In this document: piece by piece, positions 43,959 to 56,639 of the stretch
How the letters are laid out: every line of letters begins with the position of its first letter
Position numbering within the stretch: position 1 is the stretch's first letter
NCBI RefSeq assembly: GCF_016545825.1
Contig: NC_052617.1
Location: 54,937,382 to 55,001,381, forward strand
From: Eucalyptus grandis
Lineage: Eukaryota; Streptophyta; Magnoliopsida; Myrtales; Myrtaceae
DNA: 64,000 bases
Direction of reading: 5' to 3'
Notes under the pieces: model-generated
The model's database searches: none
What the model was told of the DNA's origin: nothing
What the model saw: only the letters and a program-made list of their open reading frames with translations
Translations under genes and position numbers: made by a program

Positions 43959-44479
43959 GGTTGGAGTGGAGGAGTCCTCATTTTCTCAAAGTGTATCCCA
44001 CTGGCTGATAAATTCTAGAAAATGCCAAACTTGCAAAGCACCAACCATTTTACTTTCTGTCATGATTTGCATCACAAACTTCATCAGTTCACTGACCCGA
44101 TTAGGATTCCATTCTTGATGTGCTATAATCGAACCCTCAAAACTCACAATGACTTAATAGTCCGCACTTGATTTAAGCGCATGAACTACACCCTTCTAAT
44201 GCTAACTCCTACATCTGTTATTTGCTGCATCTTGGGGTATGCATTATTCATATCCGAAGAGAGCTTTCCAACTCTTTTGGATAGATTATTTGATTACCGT
44301 AGGAACGAACCTATAATTGGCTACTCTGTCCTACTCTGAATGATATTCTAGTTAAGCCTTTGTCGTGTTATATAACTTAGTTCTCAAATATTATTTGTAG
44401 ATGTTCCTGTTAAGCCTTTTAAGGCTTATGGTTCCTCAAATTCTTAACATTGCTTCAGCTGCATTGTTCAATGTCCCTC
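43959..44479. other. Intergenic
   Basis: AT-rich upstream region of the PR-10 relic. No gene seen. Confidence 0.35.
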
Positions 44480-45320
44480 AGTTGTCACCTTCCTTAGAAA
44501 ATAGCACTCTGAAAGTTTGGTGAGAGTCCATCTGCTTAAGAGATTTGCGAATTAGTATTCCTATCCCCAAGTTGCAGCCGGTTCACCCTGGATTTCTGAT
44601 AAAGAAAAGATTCCTCATACTTTGCAATTTCCAAACCTTTTTTCTCAGCATAAACCCCTCATTTAACTTAGAAGGAATCGCCTGATAGGATTTCCTGCTG
44701 CAAAGTACATAACTCCAATTTACAATGTTGAATCTGCTGCGAAAGCTGGTTAAAATGATCTTTATTGAATTTCTTAAGAGCAACGGGAGCTCTAGCAAGC
44801 TTCCTATAAAGAGTAAACGATGGAGTTTCCTCATATATACTTGCCCAGCTTAAGCAACCACTTCCAGATAAAGAGGAAAGAGAATTTGAATGGCTTTTGG
44901 AAAGTGGAGAACAGCTTCCTCTTGCCTTACAAGTGCATGACAATGATCAGAAATATTGGAAATGGTGAATACAATGTAGGAGTGCATAGATGAAGCAAGT
45001 AAAGCATCTAACAAACACACAATCCAATTTCCTGGCTATGCATCCTCAATGCTACAATTTTGTCCATGTGAAGGAGCTGCCAATGTGCTTCACATCAGTA
45101 AGATCAGCTTGGACAGGAGTATCATAAAACATATCCATATCTGGAGTAAAGGCTATAACAGCATTACTGACTTCAGAGAGGTACCTTACAAAGTTTAAAT
45201 CTTCCAGGACTATACAAGGAGAAGTTATAATAATGGCAGAAGAAGCCAAGAACTCCCAAAGAGATCGCCTATCCATCACAAATTGGAAGCATAGACAAAG
45301 GTAGCAAAACAACTAGAATT
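44480..45320 (-). mobile_element. LINE (L1-type) endonuclease to pre-RT fragment
   Basis: Minus-strand pieces match the APE-type endonuclease and the linker to reverse transcriptase of plant LINEs: DRRSLWEFLASSA and VLEDLNFVRYLSEVSNA (damaged GDFN motif) with SSFTWTKL at 45,312-45,052, then FTLYRKLARAPVALKKFNKD at about 44,820, and SRVNRLQLGDRNTNS at about 44,590-44,540. Frameshifts break it up. It covers a different part of the LINE than the fragment at 7.4-8.8 kb. Confidence 0.8.
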
Positions 45321-45680
45321 GCCCTGAACCACTGAACAATGATATGCTGAGCTGACGCAGAAATAACAGATATGCTGATGAAGCATCATGAAGAATCCAA
45401 ATTCTTCCCTAATGTTGGAAGAAATAATTGGGAATTCAAATTCTTCCCAAATGTTGGAAGAAATAATTGGAAATCAGATGCTTCCCAGAACTTCCTTCCA
45501 ACTTCTTTGGGCCTTTGCTATTTCTACCGTTGGGCTATGGAGATCACGTGGCACTGTTGCTTCTGCAACATTTATTTACAAGGTACATAGTTGGGATCGG
45601 ACGGACACTCGCCCTGTATGGCAGCAACTTTGTCTCACAGTTGACTTTCTAAAAGACTCCACTAATAAAAGGATGACGCA
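45321..45680. other. Intergenic with a short tandem repeat
   Basis: AATTCTTCCCTAATGTTGGA and a near copy lie side by side at about 45,400-45,470, a ~36-bp tandem repeat. Nothing else is recognised. Confidence 0.45.
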
Positions 45681-45697
45681 TTAATTGGTATACTTTG

Positions 45698-45886
45698 TTT
45701 GTTTGTTTTTTTTTTTTTATGACCTGAGAACCGCCGTACAGCCAGTGGCGTAAACCCGGGGTGACCTGAGGGGATCTACCTCTCCCGGACCGTGGGTGAG
45801 TCGCATAAGCAACCGCGGGGATTCGAACTCGCTCCCTTCCAGAAGAGGAATTGAGCGCAAACCACGCGACCACCAATGGGGTGAGC
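45698..45886 (-). mobile_element. Complete SINE with 17-bp target duplication
   Basis: A 189-bp tRNA-derived SINE on the minus strand. It starts TCACCCCATTGGTGGTCGC, has B box GAGTTCGAATCCCC, and ends in an A-tail (T run near 45,705-45,719 on plus). The target duplication TTAATTGGTATACTTTG is exact at 45,681-45,697 and 45,887-45,903. Confidence 0.92.
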
Positions 45887-45903
45887 TTAATTGGTATACT
45901 TTG

Positions 45904-47447
45904 GATTACAATCTCTACGATAAGCATAGTAGCTGCAAAATGTAGTGGGCTGCATCTATTTCTTTATAAGTTGATTCTTCGAAGCATTTAGATGTGGTTG
46001 CTGATTTCATTTTCTGCACCGCCTATCATTACTTTACTTAAATTATTTTTTTGCTTTTCACCTGGTAGGAGCTTGGATTGCAATATTCTCACACGATGCC
46101 AACCCAATTTTACTTTTGCTGATGTGATATAATGAGATATTGAGCATTCGATCTAAAGTAATCGTAGTTTGATGATTTGAACTCAAACATGTACATCAAA
46201 CATTTGAAGATTCCATGTCAGTTGAATAACTGTTGCCAATTTTACTGTTACTGTTCTGCTTTCCTAGGGCTTTTTTTAACCCTCATTAGATTGCCATAAA
46301 ACCTGAGCGCGGCAGATCTAGCGTGAAAAAGACTAATTAGACTGCACTATCTTCAATTTGAAATAACTGGAATTTGTTTACCGCTGCCAAATAAGAATCA
46401 AATTGTTCTTGTGTGATCTTGTTTGGATGTCATCTGTGTATATATAATATATATTGCCTTTTCATTCAATTTTTTTTTTTTAAATGTTTGTCAATCCTTT
46501 TCTATACATTTAGAAGACGATACATTTTAAAAGAAAATGAGACAAGGTTATATAGTACAATTTATCAACTTGAAAATAAGACCGACATGCTTTGCTGAGT
46601 ATTAAAATAATCAAACAAGATGAATTTATAAGTTGAATTGTTGCTGCATCTTCAACACTGAAATACCGAAACCCTTTACCAGTCGATGTTAGAATTTCAA
46701 AATTTTCCAATGACTTCTTTATGACTGACACCATCGGCCAGGTTCTTCCCTTCACTCACCAATGGCTTCATCTGAAGATTTTTCTCATTCGTTCTTTGGA
46801 GGCACCTAGGACATGATATAGAGCAATTTATGAGCAGTTAGCTGAGTCATCTTTACCAGTGCTGTCATCCTGGGTTAGCATCTCTATGTATACCGCAGTT
46901 TGAATGAGCCATAGAGTAATGACTGCCTCACTGCCAAACACCTAAAAGATGCATCATTACCATGACAATAACTTTGTGAAACTACCACCAGTAGTGAAAT
47001 TACATGTCATCTGATTTCGTCAAAAGCATATTGTACTACATGATCATCCATTCAAGAACTTGTTCCTTCACCCACTTTTGATGAATTGAAAAAAGAAAAA
47101 GCTTCAAGGATGAAATCATCTCTACTCCAACAACATAAGGTTGTAGGGTTTCTCAATCCATCCAAGAAACCATAATCAAGTGAGAAAACCACCATAAGTT
47201 GAACTTAAAACCCTACACCATAGTCATAGTACTATATTAGATCTTGCTGATACTCACTGGAGTACATTTTTTTTTACTTGTTGATAATATAAGAACTTAC
47301 TAACTAGAGAGATTGACAGAGCAATGTACATCCCATGAAAAAGTTTCTTTTCAGTTTATCCTTAAAAATAAGATTCTGAGTAGCCATTCTTGATTATGTC
47401 TAATAAGATTCTGGGTACACAAAGATACCTGAAATTCCAATCCGTGC
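45904..47447. other. Intergenic and methyltransferase 3' region
   Basis: AT-rich, no supportable coding region. The part next to 47,447 should carry the 3' untranslated region of the methyltransferase gene (minus strand). Confidence 0.35.
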
Positions 47448-50400
47448 TCATCTTTTGCGGCAAATTAAAATGCCATCACCAATCGGCACCTAAAATGCCA
47501 ACAACGAGGACATTTAATCAAAGCTGCAGACAAGAGTAGTAAGCGTGCTTCATGAAAATGACAGGTGAACATACCATGCTGGTGCTAATTCGGTCATCCT
47601 CCATTAATCTCCTATTAAAATTCCTTATGCTGATAGTCTTCTTGTCATTTACCTGTGAAATGAAAATGTTAAAAATAATTCTTCTCTAAGAAAAAGAACA
47701 AAGGTACTATACCAGTTCACCACTGGATTCTACTGAGAGAGAGAGGAGAGAGAAGGTTCACCATTGGGTCAGCTACTTTTCCATGCCAAAGGACATTATC
47801 TATCACAATCACGCCACCAACCCTCACCTATGACAATAATTAACAACTCATCAATTAAACAGACATTGCAAAGTTCCAGAGTTGGGCAGAAGACATCTCA
47901 AAGCAGTGGATGTTGTGTTTTAATAAGATCCATCCAAGTGCCAATGATTTCAGTTAGACTAATGATTGAAGATTTCAAACATCATCAGCAGTTTGGGATT
48001 TGACCTTGCAATTATTAAGGTAAAGTACATGTAAATTAGACAAATTTGTAAGAAGCAGAAGAAAGTTGCAAGCGCCAATTTGTTTAAAGAAGCCGACAAA
48101 CAGTAATTCTCTCACTTACAAGCTGCATCAGCAATTCGAAATATTCCTCATTCATTCTCTTCTCCGCATCAACAAATGCAAAATCATAGCTGCAAGAAGG
48201 AATACAGATAAGTCATCCTTTCTAACCCCTTCAATAAACAAGTATTGGCAACAAATGTGCAACACAACACAACCTAGGTTAGGATCAATAAATAAGTTTT
48301 ACAGAAAAATTAGAATGCGCAGCATTACTTCCTCGGGATGGGATTGACAAGCTGCATGAAATTGGAAGAGCTTGGAGCTTGGAATTGTTTTGAATTAGCA
48401 AAGTTCATTTGGAGAGAAGTGTGTAACTTAAAAAGCCATCATTGAAGCAGATGAATGTTTGGTAAACAAAATACCTGAAACATCCAGTGTAAAGTAACTT
48501 TCACATCCAATGTTCAACAAAACTATCGTTCGGTAAAATTGCATAAGCAGACAGTATTGGTACATGGTACACCTGAAACATCTACTCTAAAGAAACTTTC
48601 ACATAAATACTTTTCGGCAAAATTGTATCTAGAAAGTTCTTTAATTTTTGTCCATATCAAACTGGACATTATTCTTTAAACTACCTGAAAGGATAACTTA
48701 ACAATCACCACTAGATAAATTTGCTTTTATATTCAAACAAATGACATAAAAAGACTGATATTGTTTGGTAACCTTATTAGGAATCAGAAAGATGGAACCA
48801 CTAGTTTAACAGAAACACTAAAGCATTTCTGCACCGCTTGGCAACCAGCTGTGAACATTCACTGCTGGTCAACACTGAGAAATCCCTGAGAAAAAAAATA
48901 GTGCGCTTGCACGAGAGAGAGAGAGAGAGAGAGAGAGAGCAGCTATCAAATAGTCAGCACTGGATCTCAAGATGGCCAAACATCCAAGAGTGGACATGGA
49001 AAAGCAGAAAGAGGATAGAGAGACAGATAAGCTAGAGAGATGACAGAGATATTAGGGGAGAATAGAGATTGATTCGTGAAGTGGAGATGGAGACTGCATA
49101 AACAGAAAAAAGTGGAATTAAGAGGAAAAGTCACTCAGTAATGCCAGAATGGCTTTCTGCAGAGCCATGAAAGATAAAGCAAGTCCTCTGCTGCTCTCTA
49201 AGTCCATTTGCAAGGCCATTCTTTGACAAAAAATTGCCTTTTTGTGCAACAAGGGCCAATTGAAAGGCCATAGGAACCTCACCACTGAGAAAGCCTTATG
49301 AGGGTATTCACAAATGCACCCAGTCCACTCAAAGGTTACATAGAGAACCAAATGAGAAGAAGAGGAGAAGAAGACACAAGACAACTATCACTCAGTAAGG
49401 CGAGGAGTAATACTGGTTAAATTAGGTACCTGCAAGTTTCACCATTCAAAATAAGAGAGTGCAGTGTGTCCAATGCTAGTCCATGTCTCACACTCACCTA
49501 AACACGAAATATGAGTCTTGAACCGCATATAGTATGAAATAAAAAGTAGGCAGATCCTCAAAATGCAGATCTTCTTTAGTTCTAGGGACGCACATTTGAT
49601 AGAAATCACGTCCATTATCATTATGCTTGCTGGAAACTCAACATGCTAAGCTACTGTCATAAAAGAATATTCTTTTTTCCTTCGAGAAGGAAAAGAAAAG
49701 TACAGATCTTTGAACAGTTGCTACACAAATTAACTCACAATGCACTTCACAACCACAAGGAGTTCATGGACTGACACTAGCTAAAAGAAAGGTTAAGGAT
49801 ATAAATTACCTTGCGTGAAACCCCAGCTAACTCATAATACTTTTTAGCAACCTCAAGAGACTTGGCATCCCTTTCACAAGCCACTAAACAACCGGACTCT
49901 GGCAGGGCAAGTGCAATAGCCAAGGAAGAGTATCCCTTGAGTGACAAAAAAGTAAAATGTAATTAATCACTATGAATCAGAGTATTCCAACTGAGACACA
50001 TATCCTGAGTCAAAATCTTAAATCTATGAAACAAAAGATTCAGTGAATTACCTAGCATTAGATATTGAATGGCATTGATACATAGAACTTATGAAATCTT
50101 GTTAAAAAAATAATGTAAGTATTCTTAAGTAGTTTAAAGGTAATGCCAACTGAAATACTACTAAATATTATCATTTCCACGTGTAGGATATAGAGATTTA
50201 GCTACACACTGTTTTTTTCCCTCAAAAACAAATATATAGATGTATCTCATTTGAACCCAATTCTTAGTAACATCTCGGTATAATGGACAGATTTATATCC
50301 AATCAGTAGACTCAGAGTCCTTGTATTAAATCAACTTTAAAAAAATTAATCAAGAATCAAAAGATTCTAATAACTGTGCTCTGAATGGTTATGAGGTAAG

Positions 50401-52030
50401 AGAAACAGCTGTGAGGGCTTATCTACCTCCCACTTACGCTTCTTCCTCCCCACCCCCCACCAAAATTAAAAATCAGTGATGATTTAAGATAGATTGATTT
50501 TGTCCTGTTTTCCAATTAATTTGAAGGGATGTCTGAAAGAGGTTAAATTAACTGAAGTGTAAGAAGATCATTTAAAGACTAGCATAGTCTATAATTCTTC
50601 CTCCTCAAATGGGAATTTTTGTTGCGTATCATATAACTAGTAGTCATCATCTTATAATAACATTTTTTCAGAAGGAGAATGCATACAGTATAAACTCCAA
50701 CTTCGATACATCGTTCTGCCCCAAGAATCTGCACAAGCATTGCAAGTAGTTGTGCCTGATCTGGCGAAACCTAATGAAAGAAGACAAGTCATCGGCTTAG
50801 AATTGGTAATAATGAAATATGGATAAGACCAGTTTCTTCAGTGTAGAAGGTGAATTATTCTGCTAGGGCATTGTTATATGCTTTTTGATGAATGAACTTC
50901 GCATCTTAACATCCTCAACAAACAGGAGGTGATGGGATAAGAAAAGTAAAGTGCTAATAGATTCACATTTTCCAAGGGATGACTGGATCTAAACGGAGAC
51001 AATTGCCTGTACTCTTGAGGATTTATATTTACCAGGACTGTACCATGTGTAGTGATAGCATCTTTCTGCTGCAAAACCTGGAACTTTATAAGGGTATGAG
51101 TTGGATTATAGCTTTGGCAGTGGAAGAGGTAAATTGGAATGCCAAATTTTAGGAGGTAAATGTTTTTCAATCTGGTCAGAAGGGAACTAGGTACAGCTAC
51201 CATCACAAATAAGCAGCTATGTAATGGGTAGTGCAATCCAAACCATAGATTGCCAACAGTTCAGCATTTTGAAATAAGTATGACAAACAAAATGAGATGA
51301 GAAATCTTCATGAAGGATATCCAAAAAAGATTACCACATGGTGACTCAGCTGTCAACTGTTGAGAATAAAACTGGAGAACTATGCGAGGATATTGCAACA
51401 ATTGATACTTGATTAATCCACATCTAGTAACAAGAGTTCTTTTAATTCTTATCTAGAACAGCAAGCAGCACACGACGCAATATCAAATTCTGGCAATTAA
51501 AAATGTTTGGCCAATTCTTTATTCTTTATCTTCTTTTAATAGAGGAAAGCAGAGGCATCAGAAAATGTAAGAGAGCCATGAGAAACCTGCATCTGACTAC
51601 CACGCATCGAGGCTGTCTCCTCGCGAAGTTGTCGTAGAATCTGCAATGAGGAAAAATTCATAAATCACTAAAAGATCAATTGAGTATATGCATTGCATGA
51701 CACAAGCAAGAGATACAAAAGTAAGAAAAGCACGCAAAGCTTCACCTCTGGTTCTCTAACGTTGGAGAGAATGTAGTCATAAAGTTGGGGAGTGATGCTG
51801 ATAACCTGCTTGTTCCCATAACTCCTGTCCTCCAGGACCACATAAGGACTGGAAGACCGGAAGCAACAGCATCTTCCCTGACCCGGAACCGATCCATTCA
51901 CAGCTACCGACTTCGAAAAGGGCAGGAATTTCCCTACTGCCCCAACCGGAGGCAGAGCACTATGGGAAGCCACGACATAAGCGGAACGAAACATTGACGT
52001 GGCAATCTTCATTCCGATTCCCAGCATCAA
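47448..52030 (-). CDS. CCoAOMT-like SAM-dependent O-methyltransferase, nine exons
   Basis: Class I, metal-dependent O-methyltransferase, nearest in my memory to Arabidopsis At3g62000. Exons (minus): 52030-51746, 51640-51587, 50770-50687, 49935-49810, 49497-49430, 48189-48120, 47827-47762, 47652-47575, 47489-47448; all GT...AG with consistent phases, 290 residues in total, the expected length. Landmarks: YGNKQVISITPQLYDYILSN in exon 1, SAM-binding CIEVGVYTGYSS (about 134-145), LPESGCLVACERD in exon 4, FVDAEKR with metal ligand Asp213, and VIDNVLWHG with Asp239-Asn240. It ends GDGILICRKR. The N-terminal ~60 residues are Ser/Ala-rich with few acids and may be an organelle transit peptide. The substrate is unknown; the family name does not prove caffeoyl-CoA use. 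It shares a 1.1-kb upstream region with the divergent DUF218 gene. Confidence 0.93.
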
Positions 52031-53131
52031 AATCCCAAGTGAGCTTCAGCCTCCAAACGCCTTCAACTCGCATCGACTCATCAAGGACCCAAAAATAAAA
52101 TCTTCAAAGTCCCAAGCTTTGCTACATTCACAACGAAAAAACAAGAACCCAAAAGGGCAGAAAAGAAAAAAAAAAAACACAGGAGACGAAACTGTCAACA
52201 CGTGCGTTCAATCGTGCAACTATAAACAGAACTCGTCCTGCTCATTCCCCAAGTAACTTCCACAAGAACACTCAAGGCACGAATTCAACACATTCCACAG
52301 AACAAATTATACAACTTTATCGTTCATAGAACCGCCAAGTCTGCTTCGGACAGGAAGTTACCTGATTACAACCCGGTTCATCCGGTTGAAGAACAGTTTA
52401 CCCACAACTCAGCCATCATTGTCTGCAAACAAAAACGGTGGAGAAGAAGAAATGAGCTGAGAAAAGGCGAAGCATTATCTCCCCCATCCTTCCCCCCCAC
52501 CCAAATAAAAGCCCATCACAGTAGCGAAGGCCCGGTTTAGGGTCTGAGCCCTCCCTCGCGTGATGATCCATGGGCTGTCGGATCCGACCCGTTATAATCG
52601 GGTCGGATCTCAGCTCTCTGAAGGAACGATCTTGTCCCACCGCGATTTCCAAGATTCCAGCTCCAACGCGAGCGAGTCGACTTGAAGAAATTGCACTCCG
52701 CTTTTTGACTTCTTCCAGCTCTGCGGAATGCGAGATGTTCTCTTCTGACATTTCTGAAGAAGAAGATCCGTTGTGTTCGTCTGAGCCGTGGACATCCGGT
52801 GAGGCCTCCCCTTGCTTCCGGGCTTGATCCCTCCTCGTTCCGACGTCATGCTCGTGCGCCCTCTTCGATCTCACCTCTGAATTTCGTCGTGCATGTTCGA
52901 TTTCTTGGTTTCCCAACTTGCAAGATCTTTGCTTTCGGTCATTCGTTTCTCCATCTGACGACGAAGATCGTGTGATTCCTCGCGATTGCTTGCTAAGTTC
53001 GCGATCTCTCATCATCATCACCATCACCATCACCATCTAAAATCATCAGCGATTCCCGGGTAGTTCGTGTTTCGTATGATGCGCCATCTGGGTTGCTTTG
53101 ACCGATCCTCGAGCTTGAACTCTGAACTATC
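52031..53131. promoter_or_regulatory. Divergent intergenic region (methyltransferase / DUF218 gene)
   Basis: About 1.1 kb between two divergent start codons, so both promoters must lie here. The right half (52,540-53,040) is GC-richer, without a TATA box that I can single out. The long minus-strand frame at 52,416-53,036 is low complexity (it begins with a Met/Val repeat from ATCACC units) and probably overlaps the leader of the right-hand gene. Confidence 0.5.
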
Positions 53132-55780
53132 ATGAGTATTCCTTCATACGCTTCGAGTGTTCCCAAGTCGTTTCTTGCGTATCCAGGTAGCGATTTCGAC
53201 TTAGAATCGGGAACCATCAGAAGAATTCGAAAACCCAAGAGCTCTCAGCTTCACCCGGTCAAAATGCTCAAATCCTTCGGTAACCGTGTTCGCTATTTCT
53301 ACAAGCTGCATCCTTTTTTAGCTTTCTTGATTTCATTGTCATTTGGGATCACAATTTTGGTAATTATATCTATCTATCAATCGCGGTATAGTGCCGTTGG
53401 TAGTTATCGAGAATTCGATGTGTCTTTGGAAAACTATCCTTTCGCCAATCTCAAGAACCTCGTGATGGTTGCTGGACATTCTATATATACTAGTAAGAGT
53501 TGCGAGAAGGTTGATAAGGAGGATTCTTGGTTTTTGGAGCCTTATCAAAAGAATCCCGGTCAAGCTGCTACATTTTTGGCTCATATTGAACAAGGAATTG
53601 AAATAACTGCGAAAGATGAAATGGCTTTGCTATTATTCAGTGGTGGAGAGACACGGAAAGACGCGGGTCCTCGAAGTGAGGCACAGAGTTACTGGGCTGT
53701 TGCTGAATCTAGAGGATGGTTTGGTGAGTGCTCATTGCTGGTCTGTCTGCCTTTGGCTGTTTTGAATTAAAGTTGTACCATTTTAATCTACTTCAACCGC
53801 ACTTTTGTAGTGGATTATGAGAAGTTTTATGTATGGGGCTGTGGTTCATTCACTAGTAATTCCTAATATATCATGGGAATGAGGTGATGATGCCTGACAA
53901 CAGATCTGATTGAAGTTTAAATGTGCTAGTTGAGGCTGTTGGTTAGTTTTTCAGTGCTTTTGAAGGTAGCCAAGCTAATGCTGTTAAGTGTTGCTTCACT
54001 TTTAAAGCTTTTTCTAGTTCTTCAGTCTTCTTAATGTGAAAAATCATCTCTTGCTGTCTGATTATCACTACAAGCATCATCGCATGTCGTAATATGATTG
54101 AAAGAGATGATAGTGCTGAACTTTGAGTTCAGTGCTTGATGCATCTACCATTACCTTTTGAGACTTGGTTAGTTTCATGTGTTTTGTAAAGTAGCACAGC
54201 TAAAAGCTATAAGAATCACTTACTTGGAAAACTTTGCTTGAATTGCTTCAACTTTTTATACTTTGAAGTTCATCTCTTTCCATCTAATTGTCACTATAAG
54301 TATCATTCTATTGTCCCATCCAGAACCTCTGGTCTATTCATTGCAAGCCCGCCAATTTCAATGAACTAGCTATAATAATTTCCACGTCCTCTATATCCTG
54401 TCATCCAAACGCAGAATGTTCTGGCTGCTACATTTTTCAATGACATTCTTGTGTCGCTTTTCATATTCTTGTTGAATATATCCAATCATCCTTTCATTTT
54501 CACCTCCTTTGACATATCATGGCTTTCAACAACCTTCCAGTTCTTGCTGCTGCTAGGTTATGTGATTGGCTTCTCTTTCTTGACTTCTTCAGTTGCCTCC
54601 TATTGGTGGGCACTGGAAATCACCCTCTTGGTAACACTATTCTTGGATTTCCTGCTGCAATGTCATCTTGTTGTTCCTCTTGATAGGAAGGATAAACCAG
54701 AAAGCTCTTCTGTTTCTAGAGGAAAAAATCTGGGGAAAAATGCTATCAATTAAGCTAAAGGGGCAGGAACTGGTTATCATTTTTATTTGCAAAAGGGTTT
54801 CCTGGTTCTGCATTTGCCTTTTGTCAGTGTGTATCTGGTACCTCGTCAGTAAGCCTCAAGCATTGTTCATTACTTGTTTCGTGTTTCTCCATTGCATACA
54901 TGATTTTGTATTATCATCTTTCCCTACTATGGGATGCTAATTTAATCAAGTATGCAAAATTGTCATGCATATGGTTAAAAACTGTTAATTCTTATCTTTT
55001 GTATATTCTGGTTGAAGGGAAGGAAGAAAATGTGAGATCGAGGGTCCTCACTGAGGAACATGCGAGGGACAGCTTTGAGAATCTTCTGTTTAGTGTATGT
55101 AGGTTCAGAGAGCTCACTGGAAGATATCCTTCCAATATAACTGTAAGTTCTTTGTTCCACAAAAGCTTCTTATTTTGGTTGGGAGATTTGTGCTCTGTCA
55201 AGGGCGAAAAAAGGGTATTGGAGGCCTTTTACTTCTTCTTGAAGTTAAGAGCGGTTCATATTTTTGACAAGGAACCCTTGGGGAAAGTCATAATTACCAA
55301 TGGATGTCTTCTATCCACTTGGTCAGTATTGTTGAGACAATACAACCCATATCTGAAATTTTCTTACTTCCACTGTTAGTCAGAGCATCTAACCAGCGTA
55401 TTCTATAATAGTTTCAATTTTGGTTGTAGAGTCAATTTTGATTACTTTCTGGTATTTAGGTCGTGAGTTATGATTTCAAGGAAGAAAGATTCGCCCATCT
55501 GCATCGTGCTGCTGTCAGGTTCCCCGAGTCGAGATTCTTTTATGTAGGAACCCCAGCTTCATCAACTGCAAGAGAGAAAGCCCGGAAGGGCGAGGCACTG
55601 GTGAGGCAGCAATTTCAGGAAGATCCTTATGGGTGCCAGGGTTCATTACATCGTAAGAAGCTGGGCCGTGATCCTTTCCACCGAACAATTCCTTATCCTA
55701 AAGGTTGCCCTGAGATGCAAGATCTGTTCAGATATTGCGGAGCGGCACCCTATCCAGGTTGGCTTCCCTGGACGTCGTAG
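53132..55780 (+). CDS. DUF218-domain single-pass membrane protein, three exons
   Basis: Exons 53132-53723, 55018-55142 and 55460-55780 join in phase to 345 residues. A basic N-terminal tail is followed by one hydrophobic helix (61-82), so it is probably a type II membrane protein. The DUF218 domain follows: NLVMVAGHSIYTS (about 108-120), LLFSGGETRKDAGPRSEAQS with the family's SGG and SEA marks, WAVAESRGWFG across the first junction, ARDSFENLLFSVCRFRELTG in exon 2, and VVSYDFKEERF with RAAVRFPESRFFYVGTP in exon 3; it ends PYPGWLPWTS. Related conserved proteins occur in fungi and plants without an assigned reaction; bacterial DUF218 members act in envelope biology. A nearby acceptor (GGGAAG|GAAG) would shorten exon 2 slightly. 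Intron 1 (1.3 kb) holds a hydrophobic open frame I consider accidental. Confidence 0.85.
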
Positions 55781-56240
55781 TGCTAATTGTTTCTTCATGT
55801 AAGCAGGAAACGATGCTGATATAGCTGAGCCCGCAATTTTTTTACCTTTCCTTATTCTTAATAAGGTCTGCATGTCTATAGAATAGAGAGATGACAAAGG
55901 AGTTAATGATAGCATGAGTTTCTTTGATGTTGTAAGCTTCGTGAATCAAAAAGTTATCTATTAGTTTATACGTAATGAAATTTGATGTACTTGGACAATT
56001 ATATTAAGCAAATTCAGTCCAATCATCTTTAGTTTGCCAACCATAGCTTGGAAGTCAATTGATGCTTGTTGATGTCTCATCAAGAGACTCTTGTTGTTTC
56101 ATCTTCAAAGTCCTCACGAAAAGTGTAGGTCTCTTCATTAAGATTTATGGCATAACACAATCGCTCTTCCAGTCCACCTCCTACCACATTATTCACAGGT
56201 CTGACATCATGGAAGGGATTGTCATAATCCATCATCACTA
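55781..56240. other. DUF218 gene 3' region and intergenic
   Basis: Presumed 3' untranslated region followed by AT-rich sequence; nothing else is recognised. Confidence 0.35.
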
Positions 56241-56552
56241 TCATCTCAGCATGTCCAAGGGATCGCAGTGGCCTTCCTGATTCTTCATGCGGGCAAAGCT
56301 CAAACAGCCCGGAACAAGTTTACAATCATATGTCATCTCAGCCATCTCTGTTTGTTGAGCTTGTGTGCCTATTCCATGACATCTTTCATGTCTAACCACC
56401 GTGTCAAAATGAAAACTTAACTGAAGGTCAAGTCCTTTTTTGCTTCCATGCCTAATTGATGTAGGGAAGAACCCTATCAAGGGGCTTTGACACCTATTTG
56501 ACTTGGGTGGAGAAGTAAAGGATGGCAAAAAGAACACAAGGAATGCTAGCAT
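56241..56552 (-). CDS. Possible small secreted Cys-containing protein (hypothetical)
   Basis: A 103-residue frame with a hydrophobic N-terminus (MLAFLVFFLPSFTS) that would suit a signal peptide, followed by a polar region with five cysteines at about 21, 58, 77, 83 and 96 (RCQS, ERCHG, YDCKLVPGCLS, GHCDP). A TATA-like TATAAGTA (minus, 56,631-56,624) lies about 70 bases upstream of the ATG, which supports a real transcription unit. An odd cysteine number and no family match leave the call weak. It could be the first or only exon of a secreted peptide gene, or chance. Confidence 0.35.
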   Translation of the reverse strand: MLAFLVFFLPSFTSPPKSNRCQSPLIGFFPTSIRHGSKKGLDLQLSFHFDTVVRHERCHGIGTQAQQTEMAEMTYDCKLVPGCLSFARMKNQEGHCDPLDMLR

Positions 56553-56639
56553 CGAGTTGAACCGAAGTCGGAGCAGAGAAAAGATTTACCCAGAAAGATG
56601 ATGGCAGAGAGACATGAAGAGCTACTTATACTTAGGTTA

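Noticed and set aside
52416..53036. 206-codon minus-strand frame upstream of the DUF218 gene
   Set aside because: Starts with Met/Val repeats from ATC/ACC units and lies where the leader of the divergent gene is expected; no domain.
54451..54753. 100-codon hydrophobic frame in intron 1 of the DUF218 gene
   Set aside because: The flanking exons join in phase without it, and no family matches; T-rich intron sequence readily encodes hydrophobic residues.
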